From the NCBI GenBank assembly GCA_035556075.1, contig DATMFQ010000006.1:62001-126000 (forward strand): a stretch of DNA of 64,000 bases. Direction: 5' to 3'. Positions 23,893 through 32,402 of this stretch are shown piece by piece. The notes under the pieces were generated by a model, which had not been told where the DNA came from, did no database searches, and saw only the letters and a program-made list of their open reading frames with translations. This DNA is from 73-13 sp035556075. Its GTDB lineage: Bacteria > Actinomycetota > Actinomycetes > Actinomycetales > Microbacteriaceae. Numbering within the stretch: position 1 is the first letter of the stretch; each line of letters begins with the position of its first letter. A program made the translations under genes and the position numbers.

Positions 23893-25386
23893 ATGCCGTA
23901 CCCCGCTGCCATCCGATCCCGACTCGCGATCTCGCCCCGCCGATGCCTTGGCGTCCTCACCGCCGCCCTGCTGCTCGCCGCGGTGCTCGTCGTCCTGCCG
24001 CCCGCGCCGCCGGCCGCCGCCATGACCGATGGCCCCGGCTACACCGACGCGGATAACGGCGGGGTCGGTGGGCTCGGGGCATTCCTCGTCGACGGCCGTG
24101 CCGTGTACTGCCTCGAACCGGGAGTTCCCGTGCCACCCGGTGAGCCCGCCGACCTCACCTACGGCGGCTGGGCCGGGCTGTCCGCCGACGACCTCGCGAG
24201 GCTCAACTGGGCGATCAGCACGGTCGGCCAAAGCGGCGCCGATGCAGACGCCGCGGCCGTCGCCATGTACGTGTGGTCGATCGCGGCGCCGGCGGCATAT
24301 CACTCGCACGGCATGTCCGGCGATGACTGGTACATCGGACGCGTGCCAGCCAGCGAGCGCTCGAGCGTCCGGGCGATCCTCGCGAGCCTCCGCGCCGGAG
24401 GCGCGACGATCACGGCGACGCCGGGGCCCAGCGGCAGTGCTGCGCTCCAGCTCAGCATCGACCCGGTCGACCCCTACGTGGGCGCCGTCACGGTGACCGG
24501 CCTCGCCCCGGGGGACGCGAGCGGCGTCCTCACACTGAAGCACGGCGTCTTCGATGCGACCGGCACCCCGACGCTCGCTGGTGCGATCGGCGGCGGCAGC
24601 TATGCCGTGACCGGCATCCCACCCGCCGGGGCGGCCCCGTACCGCATCTCGGCGACCGGTGACTTCGTCTGGACCTCCGGTTGGCGCGGCGAGCTCGCCG
24701 TCTACACGACGCCCGGCCACCAGGCGATCGCCGGTCCCGGGCGTGCGCCGGCGGTCGCATTCGCGCTTGCCGCGAGCGACCCGGCGGACCGGACCACCAC
24801 ATTCCTCCCGACGCTCTCGACGGTCGCGGCGCGGGACGAGGTCGGCCCGGGGGAGCGGTTCGAGGACCGCCTCGTATTCGGCCTGCAGCCGGATGCGGCC
24901 GGGGTCGTGGGCCGCTGGTACCGGGACCCGGTCACCGGCGCCCACCTCGCACTCAACGCCTCGTGCCGGGTGTACGGTCCGTTCCCGTCGCCGCCGACCC
25001 CGGCACCGGCCCCGCCACCCGGATCGCCATTTGTGACGAGTTTTATCGTGACGACCGGGCCGGACGGGCCCTTCGTCGACTACCTTGCCGCCTCCGAGGA
25101 GCCGCTCGAGGCCCCCGGCTGGTACACCGCCTGGTGTTCGATTGACCGCGGCTCCCAGCCGCTCGCCGCGCGCGACTTCCTCCCGACTGGGTACCGCTTC
25201 GCGGACGGCTTCGGCGTGCCGGCGGAGACGATCCGCCTCGTCCTCCCGGCCGCGCCGGAGCTTGCCGTCACTGGCTTGGAGGATCCCCGGCCGATGCTGC
25301 TGGCCGGCTCGAGCCTCGGTGGGATCGGCGTCGCACTGCTCGCAGGCGCCGCCGCCCGCGCGCGCCGCCAACCCCGACACCGCTGA
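23893..25386 (+). CDS. Secreted cell-wall-anchored surface protein with LAVTG sorting signal
   Basis: 497 aa. The N-terminus is a signal peptide (basic n-region, hydrophobic LGVLTAALLLAAVLVVLPP, APPAAAM cleavage region). The mature N-terminal domain has GLGAFLVDGRAVYCLEPG...LNWAISTVGQS...AAVAMYVWSIA, reminiscent of thioester-type adhesin domains, but no TQxA motif is present. A Pro-rich stretch (PSPPTPAPAPPPGSP) follows. The end is a sortase signal: LAVTG, a hydrophobic helix and RARRQPRHR; LAxTG is the form used by class E sortases. Probably a covalently anchored adhesin-like protein. No sortase is in the window. Confidence 0.75.
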   Translation: MPYPAAIRSRLAISPRRCLGVLTAALLLAAVLVVLPPAPPAAAMTDGPGYTDADNGGVGGLGAFLVDGRAVYCLEPGVPVPPGEPADLTYGGWAGLSADDLARLNWAISTVGQSGADADAAAVAMYVWSIAAPAAYHSHGMSGDDWYIGRVPASERSSVRAILASLRAGGATITATPGPSGSAALQLSIDPVDPYVGAVTVTGLAPGDASGVLTLKHGVFDATGTPTLAGAIGGGSYAVTGIPPAGAAPYRISATGDFVWTSGWRGELAVYTTPGHQAIAGPGRAPAVAFALAASDPADRTTTFLPTLSTVAARDEVGPGERFEDRLVFGLQPDAAGVVGRWYRDPVTGAHLALNASCRVYGPFPSPPTPAPAPPPGSPFVTSFIVTTGPDGPFVDYLAASEEPLEAPGWYTAWCSIDRGSQPLAARDFLPTGYRFADGFGVPAETIRLVLPAAPELAVTGLEDPRPMLLAGSSLGGIGVALLAGAAARARRQPRHR

Positions 25387-25414
25387 TGCCGTGGGGACGA
25401 ACGCGGCGGATGCG

Positions 25415-26326
25415 TCAGGCGTGGGTGTGCGACTCGTCGTCGGCGTAGCCGACCGGCTCGAGCTGGAACGTCGAGTGCCCGACATCGAAGTGCTCATGCA
25501 GGCAGGTATCGAGGCGCCGGAGCAGGTCGGCCGCGCCTTCCCGCTCGAGCACACCTGGCTCGACGACGACGTGGGCGCTGAAGACCGGTGAGCCGGAGGT
25601 GATCGCCCAGACGTGGATGTCGTGCACATCGACGACCCCGGCCGTGCCAAGGAGGTGCGCACGGATCTCGGCGACATCGGTGCCGGGGGGCGCCGACTCC
25701 GTGAGGACTCGGACGACATCGCGCAGCAGGACCACCGCGCGCGGCAGGATGAGGACGGCGACGAGCAGTGAGGCGATCGCGTCCGCCGCGTGGAATCCGG
25801 TGAGGAGGATGATGACGGCCGCGATGATCGCCGCGAGCGAGCCGAGTGCGTCCCCGAGGACCTCGAGGATGGCGCCGCGGAGGTTGATCGATGAGCGGTC
25901 GCCGCCGATGAGCACCCCGAGCACGACGAGGTTGGCGAGGAGTCCGATCGCGGCGACGATGAGCATCGGCACGGCGAGTGGTTCGGCCGAGCCCTCGACG
26001 AGCCGCCGGATCCCTTCGATCGAGATCGTGATGGCGAGTCCGACGAGGAGCAGCCCGTTGACGAGCGCGGCGAGCACCTCGACCCGGCGGAAGCCGAAGG
26101 TGTGCCGATCGGTCGGTGGCCGCAGCGCGATCATGCTCGCGACGAGGGCGACGGCGAGCCCGATCGCGTCGGAGGCCATGTGGCCGGCGTCCGCCAGCAG
26201 CGCGAGGGAGCCGGAGAGCCAGGCACCGATCGCTTCGACGACGAGCACCCCGACGGTGATGCTCAGGGCGACGACCAGCCGGGTCCTGGTCGACGTGTGG
26301 CCGCCCGAGCCGTGCTGGTGACCCAC
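25415..26326 (-). CDS. Cation diffusion facilitator (CzcD/ZitB-type Zn/Co efflux)
   Basis: 303 aa with six membrane helices. The His-rich N-terminus MGHQHGSGGH and C-terminal HTHA can bind metal. TM2 has DAGHMASD (HxxxD) and TM5 has EVLGDALGS, the paired transport-site motifs; a cytoplasmic C-terminal domain carries VDVHDIHVW. It exports Zn2+/Co2+/Cd2+ by proton antiport. GTG start with leaderless -10 TACCCT (complement of 26333-26338) 6 nt upstream. Divergent from the HemE-like gene. Confidence 0.92.
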   Translation of the reverse strand: MGHQHGSGGHTSTRTRLVVALSITVGVLVVEAIGAWLSGSLALLADAGHMASDAIGLAVALVASMIALRPPTDRHTFGFRRVEVLAALVNGLLLVGLAITISIEGIRRLVEGSAEPLAVPMLIVAAIGLLANLVVLGVLIGGDRSSINLRGAILEVLGDALGSLAAIIAAVIILLTGFHAADAIASLLVAVLILPRAVVLLRDVVRVLTESAPPGTDVAEIRAHLLGTAGVVDVHDIHVWAITSGSPVFSAHVVVEPGVLEREGAADLLRRLDTCLHEHFDVGHSTFQLEPVGYADDESHTHA

Positions 26327-26415
26327 CTGACCAGGGTAGCCGCAGCCCCTGACGCTCCGGACCGACCGTCCTGCGGTCGGCGTCGTGCCGATGCCGACTC
26401 TGGGAGGATGGTGAG

Positions 26416-27453
26416 GTGACTGTCTCCGCCGTGCCGCCGGCTACGCCCGGCGCATTCCTCGCGGCGCTCCGTGGCACCCGAGCGGCGTCGCCGCCCGTGT
26501 GGTTCGCGGGCCCCGCCGGACCGCCGGTCGAGGCGGGAGCTCCCGGTGAGCGCGGGTCGGTGCTCGAGGTCGATCCTGCCCGGATCGCTGGCCGTACCGT
26601 GGCGCCGGTCGTCCGGCACGGGGCTGACGCGGCGCTGCTGGCGGCCCATGTCGCGGTGCCACTGCGTCTGGCCGGGGTCGCGCTCGACATCGATGCCGAC
26701 GGCGGCCTGCGTGTCGCCGAGCCGGTGCGCACTGGCAGCGATGTGCTCCAGCTGCGTCCGTTCGACCCCGAGCGGCTCGGCCCCATCCGTGAGGCGGTCG
26801 TGCTCGCGCTCGCCGCGCTTGGGGGCACGCCGCTCGTCGGCGTGGCCGCGGCACCGTTCACGCTCGCGACGCTCCTGATCGAGGGCGGGCCGTCCCGGGA
26901 CCGGCTCCGGAGCCGCACTATGATGTACGACGACCCGCACAGCTGGGCCGCGCTCCTCAATTGGTGCGCCGACGTCGCGGGCGAATCGCTCCGCGCCCAG
27001 ATCGCCGCGGGCGCGGCCGCCGTGCAGCTCGTCGACCCGGCGCTCGGGGCGCTGAGCCGAGGCGACTACTTCAAGCGGGTGCTGCCGCACACGCAGCGAG
27101 TGTTCAGTCACCTTCGGGGTCTCGACGTCCCCATCATCCACACGGGCATCGGCACGGGCGAGGTGCTGGATCTCCTGGCGCGCGCGGGTGCGAGCGCCGT
27201 CGGGGTCGACCGCCGCATTCCGCTGGATACCGCGACGGAGCGAGTCGGCGGGGAGGTCCCACTGCTCGGCGGGCTCGACCCCGCGCTGCTCAGCGCGCGA
27301 GGGCACCTGCTCGAGGCGCACCTGCACGATGCGCTCGCGCGTGGCACCGTAGCTCGGGCACATATCGTCGATCTCGGCGGGGCGCTCCCGCCGGGCCTCA
27401 ACCCCGCGGTGCTGACCCGAGTCGTCGAACTGGTGCGCGGTGGCGCCCGCTGA
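26416..27453 (+). CDS. HemE-like protein (uroporphyrinogen decarboxylase fold) lacking the active site
   Basis: 345 aa, normal UroD length. Homology is clear in PFTLATLLIEGG, TMMYDDPHSW, VPLLGGLDPALL and AVGVDRRIPL. However, every position aligned by eye with the UroD active site is changed: MRQAGR reads AGPAGP (both Arg lost), FSD reads AAH (Asp lost), TYMVEGG reads TLLIEGG (Tyr lost), DTWGG reads DPALG, and LGHGI reads LGGAL (His lost). The frame is open and codon use normal. It overlaps the HemY-like gene by 14 nt. Probably a pseudoenzyme or a slowly decaying gene; decarboxylase activity is unlikely. Confidence 0.8.
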   Translation: MTVSAVPPATPGAFLAALRGTRAASPPVWFAGPAGPPVEAGAPGERGSVLEVDPARIAGRTVAPVVRHGADAALLAAHVAVPLRLAGVALDIDADGGLRVAEPVRTGSDVLQLRPFDPERLGPIREAVVLALAALGGTPLVGVAAAPFTLATLLIEGGPSRDRLRSRTMMYDDPHSWAALLNWCADVAGESLRAQIAAGAAAVQLVDPALGALSRGDYFKRVLPHTQRVFSHLRGLDVPIIHTGIGTGEVLDLLARAGASAVGVDRRIPLDTATERVGGEVPLLGGLDPALLSARGHLLEAHLHDALARGTVARAHIVDLGGALPPGLNPAVLTRVVELVRGGAR

Positions 27454-28738
27454 GCGACCGCACGTCATCGTCGTCGGGGCGGGCATCGGTGGTCTCGTCC
27501 TCGCGCGTGACCTGGCGATCGCCGATGTCCGGGTGACGCTGCTCGAGACGGCGGAGACGGCGGAGACGGCGACACGGTCGGCGTCCCTCGGCGCGCCGAC
27601 CGCGGTCGCTGAGGTGGGTGGTGTCGAGGTCGACCTCGGTGCGGACGCGATGTCGGCGGATAGCGGTGCTGCCCGGGCGCTCGCCGCCGAGCTTGGCTTG
27701 GAGCTCGCCTTACCGGTGCGGGCGGCCAGCTGGGTCGTGCACGGGCCGGACGACGCGCACCCACTGCCCGCACTGAGCCTGCTCGGCATCCCCGCCGACC
27801 CCTTGACGCGCGAGGTCATCGCGCTCGCCGGCACGGGCGCTGCGCTCCGAGCCCAGCTCGATGCCCTCATCCCGATGCTCCGCCCGACGAAGCATCGCAC
27901 GATCGCTGACCTCGTCCGCCGCCGGATGGGTCGCCGCGTCCTCGCCCGGCTCGTCGCGCCGATGGTGCGCGGCCGCTACGGGGTATCGCCGACGGAGCTC
28001 CCGATCGAGGTCGCCTCGGCCCGCCTGTCCGGTGCACTGGCCTTCAGCGGCACCCTGACGGCGGCGGTCCGCACGATCGCCGACCGTCGTCCGGCCGATG
28101 ACGAGGTAGTGGGGGTCGTCGGTGGTATGCACCGGCTCGCCACGTCGCTGGCGACGAGTGCCGAGCGGGTCGGCGTCGAGATCCGGACGACTGCGCCGGT
28201 TGCCTCCCTCGCCGCCACTGTGGTCGAGCTGACGAACGGTGACCGGCTCGAGGGCCGCGTCGTCGCGGCGCCGCCGATGCCGAGCGGCCTGACGCGCCCC
28301 GTGACGGTCGTTGTCGCCGCGGTGGAGTCGGCGGCGCTCGATGCGTCGCCGCGAGGTGCCGAGGCGGTCGTCGCGGCGGGGGCGAGGGGGATCGGGGCGC
28401 GTGCGCTCGCGCAGTCGTCGCGGATCTGGCCCTGGCTCGGCGAGGCGCTGTCGCCACACCGTCACCTCGTCCGGCTTGAGTACGACGACGCACCGCTGGG
28501 GTCCGCTGCGGTCGAGGCGGACGTGCGGGCCATCACCGGGGTCGCGGATGTGCGAGTGGTGGATCTCGCGCAGCGCGAATGGTGGTCGCTGCCACACAAT
28601 CGTCCAGTGGCGGTCGGCGCAGCCGATGTGCTGACGGTCGGCGGAGCTGGCGTGCGCCGCGGGATTGCCGAGGCGATCGAAGACGCCCGGGCGAGCGCGG
28701 CAGACTTGGTAGCAGAGCTGAGAGGAGCGGACGCATGA
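27440..28738 (+). CDS. HemY/HemG-like FAD protein (protoporphyrinogen/coproporphyrinogen oxidase fold), divergent
   Basis: 432 aa, somewhat short for the family. The FAD motif VVGAGIGGLVLARDL is intact (residues about 11-25), followed by VTLLE, but the second FAD signature, normally RLGGKIRT, is replaced by an ETAETAETATRSASLG repeat. VSPTELPIEVASARLSGALA keeps family flavour. The C-terminal flavin-contact segment is weak (TVGGAGVRRGIAEAI). In an intact pathway this enzyme oxidises coproporphyrinogen III or protoporphyrinogen IX. Set between HemE-like and HemC-like genes that have lost catalytic residues, its activity is doubtful. Confidence 0.72.
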   Translation: MAPAERPHVIVVGAGIGGLVLARDLAIADVRVTLLETAETAETATRSASLGAPTAVAEVGGVEVDLGADAMSADSGAARALAAELGLELALPVRAASWVVHGPDDAHPLPALSLLGIPADPLTREVIALAGTGAALRAQLDALIPMLRPTKHRTIADLVRRRMGRRVLARLVAPMVRGRYGVSPTELPIEVASARLSGALAFSGTLTAAVRTIADRRPADDEVVGVVGGMHRLATSLATSAERVGVEIRTTAPVASLAATVVELTNGDRLEGRVVAAPPMPSGLTRPVTVVVAAVESAALDASPRGAEAVVAAGARGIGARALAQSSRIWPWLGEALSPHRHLVRLEYDDAPLGSAAVEADVRAITGVADVRVVDLAQREWWSLPHNRPVAVGAADVLTVGGAGVRRGIAEAIEDARASAADLVAELRGADA

Positions 28739-29349
28739 CGGAGATGACGAAGTCGCGTGCCGAGACCACGCCCCTGCGGGTCGCCGCCCCGCCGCCGCTC
28801 GTGGCGCTCGTCACGGCGCTGTCGGGTCGGCTGGGCGGTGTCGAGCTCGTCGAGCTGCCGGACGTGGCTGGCCGACGAGCCGCCCTGGTGCGGGGGGAGG
28901 TCGACGTGGCCGCGCATTCCTACCTCGAGCTGGGTCAGGAGCCGACCGGCGAGCGGATCGATGGCGTCGAGCTCGTCGCCGTGCCGAAGCGCGGCTCCCC
29001 CGAGCTGCCACCAGCGGTGTGGCCGGCGGCCTGGGGGCTCGAGCCGCTCGCGCTCGAGGTTGCGACGGGGGTGGCCAAGGACGTGCGCCGCCGCATCGCG
29101 AAACTCGATCATCGTCCGACCCGGCTCATCGCGGGCGCGGAGCGGGCGGTGCTCGCGGGGTTCGCGGGGGAGGCGACGCGGGTCGCGGCGAGGGCTGCCC
29201 TCGAGGACGGTCTGCTCTTCGTCACCGCGACGGTCTACGGCGAGGATGGCGCCGCGGTGCGGACCGCCTCGCACGCGGCGTACCCGGAGGATTCGGCGGA
29301 CCCGGCTGCGGAGCTCGCGGCGCGGGTCGTCGCCGAGCTTCGCGCGTAG
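28735..29349 (+). CDS. HemC-like protein (hydroxymethylbilane synthase remnant)
   Basis: 204 aa against about 310 for HemC. LVRGEVDVAAHSYLELGQEP...GVELVAVPKRGSP aligns with the HemC segment containing DIAVHSMKD; the catalytic Asp and preceding Lys become Glu and Leu. The central domain with TSSLRR and RGNV is missing. The C-terminal ERAVLAGFAGEATRVAARA occupies the GGCQVPIG region, so the cysteine that holds the dipyrromethane cofactor is absent. ATGA overlap with the HemY-like gene. It cannot be a functional deaminase by the known mechanism. Confidence 0.72.
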   Translation: MTEMTKSRAETTPLRVAAPPPLVALVTALSGRLGGVELVELPDVAGRRAALVRGEVDVAAHSYLELGQEPTGERIDGVELVAVPKRGSPELPPAVWPAAWGLEPLALEVATGVAKDVRRRIAKLDHRPTRLIAGAERAVLAGFAGEATRVAARAALEDGLLFVTATVYGEDGAAVRTASHAAYPEDSADPAAELAARVVAELRA

Positions 29350-29390
29350 ACCTGCCATCTGCCCGCGGTCTCCCGCAAGGAGGCGGGCGC

Positions 29391-30590
29391 TCAGGCCAGC
29401 ATCGAGAGGCGGGCGATCGCCTCGTCGAGGACCTCGTCGCGTTTGCAGAACGCGAAGCGCAGCAGCGTCCCGTACTGGCTGTGGTGCTCGGGCGTGACGA
29501 GCGCGGTGACGGGGACGCCGACGACCCCGGGCCCCTCCGCGAGCTGCACCGCGAAGTCGCGGGCGTCGACCGCGCCAAGCGGCGCGGCATCGGCGATGAC
29601 GAAGTAGCCCGAGGCGGGGCGATGCACCTCGAAGCCGGCGGCGGTGAGCCCCGCGACGAGCCGGTCCCGCTTGCTCGCGAGCGCGGCGGTCGCCGCCTCG
29701 AAGTGGGCATCGGGCAGCCGGAGCCCGGTCGCGATCGCCGGCTGGAATGGGCCCGCCGGGACGTACGTCAGCCACTGCTTCACCGCGAGCACCGCTGTCA
29801 TGAGGTGGCGCGGACCGGTCCCCCAGCCGATCTTCCATCCCGTCAGTGCGAAGGTCTTGCCCGCGGACGACACACTGATCGTGCGCTCGCGGCCACCGGG
29901 CAACGAGGCGACCGGCACGTGCTCGCCGTCGTAGACGAGGTGCTCGTATACCTCGTCGGTGAGGATGATCGCGTCGTGGCGGTGGGCGAGCTCGACGATT
30001 CGCTCGAGCACCTCGCGCGGCCAGACGGCGCCCGTCGGGTTGTGCGGCGAGTTGACGATGATGAGCCGGGTGCGGTCGGTGACCGCGGCGGCGAGGGCGT
30101 CGGGGTCAGGGATGAATGCGGGGGCCGAGACCGGCACCGGCACGAGTCGCGCGCCCTGCAGCCCGGCGAGCGCTGCGTATTCGTCGTAGAACGGCTCGGC
30201 GGCGACGATCTCGTCGCCCGGCTCGGTGAGCCCGATGATGGCGGCGGCGATCGCCTCGGTGGCGCCCGCGGTCACGAGCACCTCGGTCTCGGGATCGAGC
30301 GCGATGCCGTACCAGCGCGCCTGGTGGGCGGTGATCGCCTCGCGAAGGTCGCGCGTGCCGAGCCCGGGCGGGTACTGGTTCTCGCCTGCGTCGATGGCCC
30401 GCTTCGCCGCCTCGAGTACCTCGCGCGGCCCGTCCTCGTCGGGGAATCCCTGCCCGAGGTTGACCGCGCCCGTCCGCGCGGCAATCGCCGACATCTCGGC
30501 GAAGACGGTCGGTCGCACCGTGCCATCCGGACCGAGCAAGAATGCGCCGGCCGCGGCCCGCCGCCAGGGTCCCGGCATGTGCGCAATCAC
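29391..30590 (-). CDS. PLP-dependent class I/II aminotransferase
   Basis: 399 aa from a GTG at 30590; -10 TAGGCT (complement of 30599-30604) sits 8 nt upstream. Aminotransferase landmarks: NLGQGFPDEDGP, NQYPPGLGTRDLREAI, TAGATEAI, VNSPHNPTGAVW, TDEVYEHLVYDG, and the PLP lysine in SVSSAGKTFALTGWKIGW. The closest functional matches are kynurenine/glutamine-type or DapC-like aminotransferases; the substrate is not determined. An upstream frame extension to 30950 runs antisense into the protease gene and is not real. Convergent with the HemC-like gene. Confidence 0.9.
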   Translation of the reverse strand: MIAHMPGPWRRAAAGAFLLGPDGTVRPTVFAEMSAIAARTGAVNLGQGFPDEDGPREVLEAAKRAIDAGENQYPPGLGTRDLREAITAHQARWYGIALDPETEVLVTAGATEAIAAAIIGLTEPGDEIVAAEPFYDEYAALAGLQGARLVPVPVSAPAFIPDPDALAAAVTDRTRLIIVNSPHNPTGAVWPREVLERIVELAHRHDAIILTDEVYEHLVYDGEHVPVASLPGGRERTISVSSAGKTFALTGWKIGWGTGPRHLMTAVLAVKQWLTYVPAGPFQPAIATGLRLPDAHFEAATAALASKRDRLVAGLTAAGFEVHRPASGYFVIADAAPLGAVDARDFAVQLAEGPGVVGVPVTALVTPEHHSQYGTLLRFAFCKRDEVLDEAIARLSMLA

Positions 30591-30736
30591 GGTGTGAGAG
30601 CCTAGTCGCGCCGGGGAGACTGCGGGCTCCTCACCACCCGAGGCGGACGTTGAGGAACTCGTCAGTCGGGACACAGCCGACAAATATGCGACATCCAGCT
30701 TGGGGCTGAAGTGTGGCGATGTCGAAAGGGACACAC

Positions 30737-32281
30737 ATGAGCGACGACGAAGCCAGCACCCCAATTCCCCCGGTCGAGCCATCGACACCCGCCGAGCCAC
30801 CGGCGCCCGACGGGCAGGCTGAGCGCGCCGCATTCGTCGCGTCGACCACCGGTGTCGAGTCGGCCGGATTCGTCCCGCCCGCGCCGCCCGTCGCACCTGG
30901 TCCGGGTGTCGCTGCACCAAGTGTGGACCCGGGGCCGAGCGCTGCCCCAAGCGCGGGTGCGGTCTCGACGACCGCTCCCGCGGCAGCCGGTGCGTCCTCG
31001 GGCGCGGTCCCGCCGCCGTTCAGTCGGCCCGCTGCCGAGGTCGCGGCGCCGCGGTCGCCGCGGCGCCGCGTCTGGGGCCCGGTCCTGGCCGGCGTCGCGA
31101 TCGGCGCGGTGCTCGGCGGCGTGACCGGTGCGGGCGCCGCCGTCCTGCTCGGCTCCTCGGACGGGGGCGGCACTGCCCTGCCGGTGAGCGGCCCGCAGAC
31201 GATCACCATCAACGACAGCGATGACGCGTCTCTCATCTCCGCGGTCGCCGCCTCGGCGATGCCCTCGGTCGTCACCATCTCGGTCACCGGCAGCAGCGGC
31301 TCCGGGACGGGCTCCGGGGTCGTCCTCGATGACGCGGGCCACATCATCACGAATGCGCACGTCGTCTCGCTCGGCGGCATCGAAGCGGAGCCGTCGATCC
31401 GCATCACGACCTCCTCGGGTCGCGTCTACGATGCCGAGGTCGTCGGCGTCGATCCGCTCATGGACCTTGCGGTCATCAAGGTGGAGGGCGCGAGCGAGCT
31501 CGTGCCGATCGAGTTCGCTGACTCGGCCGACCTCAACGTCGGGGACACGACGATCGCGATCGGCGCGCCGCTCGGGCTCGCCGGCACGGTGACGAGCGGC
31601 ATCATCTCTTCGCTCGACCGGAGCATCGAGGTCGCCTCGAGTGCGGTGCCGGAGGACACGGGCACCCAGGCGCCGGACGGCAGCGCCCCGGAGAGTGGGA
31701 ACCCCTTCGACTTCTTCCGCTTCGACGTACCGGGGACCGAGCAGGGCCAACTGACGCCGAGCGGCGTCATTCAGCTCGCCGTCATCCAGACCGACACCGC
31801 GATCAACTCGGGCAACTCCGGCGGGGCCCTGCTCGATGACGATGGTCGTCTCATCGGCGTCAACGTCGCGATCGCGACCGGCGGCGGTGGGAACCGAGGC
31901 AGCATCGGCGTCGGGTTCGCCATCCCGTCCAACATCGCGGCCCGCATCGCCGCCGAGCTCATCGAGCATGGCGAGGCGACACACGGTCTGCTCGGCGTGA
32001 GCGTCGCCAATGTCACCGACGACCCGGCGCAAGCGGAGGCCACGGTGATCGGGGCCAGCATCGTCCAGGTCAGCGCGGGCGGTGCAGCCGAGGCGGCTGG
32101 TCTCCAGGTCGGCGACATCATCATCGGCCTCGACGGTGTCCCGATCTCCAACAAGACGGACATCACCGCCCAGGTCCGCACCCACGCGGCCGGGTCCACG
32201 GTCGAGGTGAACTACGTCCGTGGCGACCGAATCGGCACGGCGGAGGTGACGCTCGGCAACCTCGCCGAGCTGCTCGGCTGA
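30737..32281 (+). CDS. HtrA/DegP-type membrane serine protease with PDZ domain
   Basis: 514 aa from the ATG at 30737 with AAAGGG 7 nt upstream. A long Pro/Ala-rich cytoplasmic N-terminus (1-110) precedes a single membrane anchor (about 117-140). The trypsin-like domain has His in TNAHVV, Asp in MDLAVIK and Ser in NSGNSGGALL; a PDZ domain follows (GLLGVSVANV...AAEAAGLQVGDIIIGLDG). It degrades or refolds damaged proteins outside the membrane. Monocistronic, followed by a strong hairpin. Confidence 0.93.
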   Translation: MSDDEASTPIPPVEPSTPAEPPAPDGQAERAAFVASTTGVESAGFVPPAPPVAPGPGVAAPSVDPGPSAAPSAGAVSTTAPAAAGASSGAVPPPFSRPAAEVAAPRSPRRRVWGPVLAGVAIGAVLGGVTGAGAAVLLGSSDGGGTALPVSGPQTITINDSDDASLISAVAASAMPSVVTISVTGSSGSGTGSGVVLDDAGHIITNAHVVSLGGIEAEPSIRITTSSGRVYDAEVVGVDPLMDLAVIKVEGASELVPIEFADSADLNVGDTTIAIGAPLGLAGTVTSGIISSLDRSIEVASSAVPEDTGTQAPDGSAPESGNPFDFFRFDVPGTEQGQLTPSGVIQLAVIQTDTAINSGNSGGALLDDDGRLIGVNVAIATGGGGNRGSIGVGFAIPSNIAARIAAELIEHGEATHGLLGVSVANVTDDPAQAEATVIGASIVQVSAGGAAEAAGLQVGDIIIGLDGVPISNKTDITAQVRTHAAGSTVEVNYVRGDRIGTAEVTLGNLAELLG

Positions 32282-32285
32282 ACCG

Positions 32286-32333
32286 CACGCCGACCCGGGG
32301 TTCCGACGCGTTCGGGCCCCGGGTTTCGGCGTG
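32286..32333 (+). terminator. Terminator after HtrA gene
   Basis: CACGCCGA...TCGGCGTG form the outer stem and CCCGGGG...CCCCGGG the inner stem, beginning 5 nt after the protease stop. It is one of the most stable hairpins in the window, without a U tract. Confidence 0.75.
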
Positions 32334-32389
32334 TGACGGCGGCCGGGAGGGGGCCGTCACTGCGGCAACTCAGTGTCAAGTCCACCCGA

Positions 32390-32395
32390 TAGGGT
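32390..32395 (+). promoter_or_regulatory. -10 box TAGGGT
   Basis: TAGGGT is 7 nt before the ATG at 32403, with no SD between, supporting a leaderless start for the ABC ATPase gene. Confidence 0.5.
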
Positions 32396-32402
32396 GTGGG
32401 GG

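Noticed and set aside
29019..30605. 528-aa plus-strand open frame over the HemC-like and aminotransferase genes
   Set aside because: It lies in another frame across two recognised genes, contains no domain, and has shadow-like amino-acid composition.
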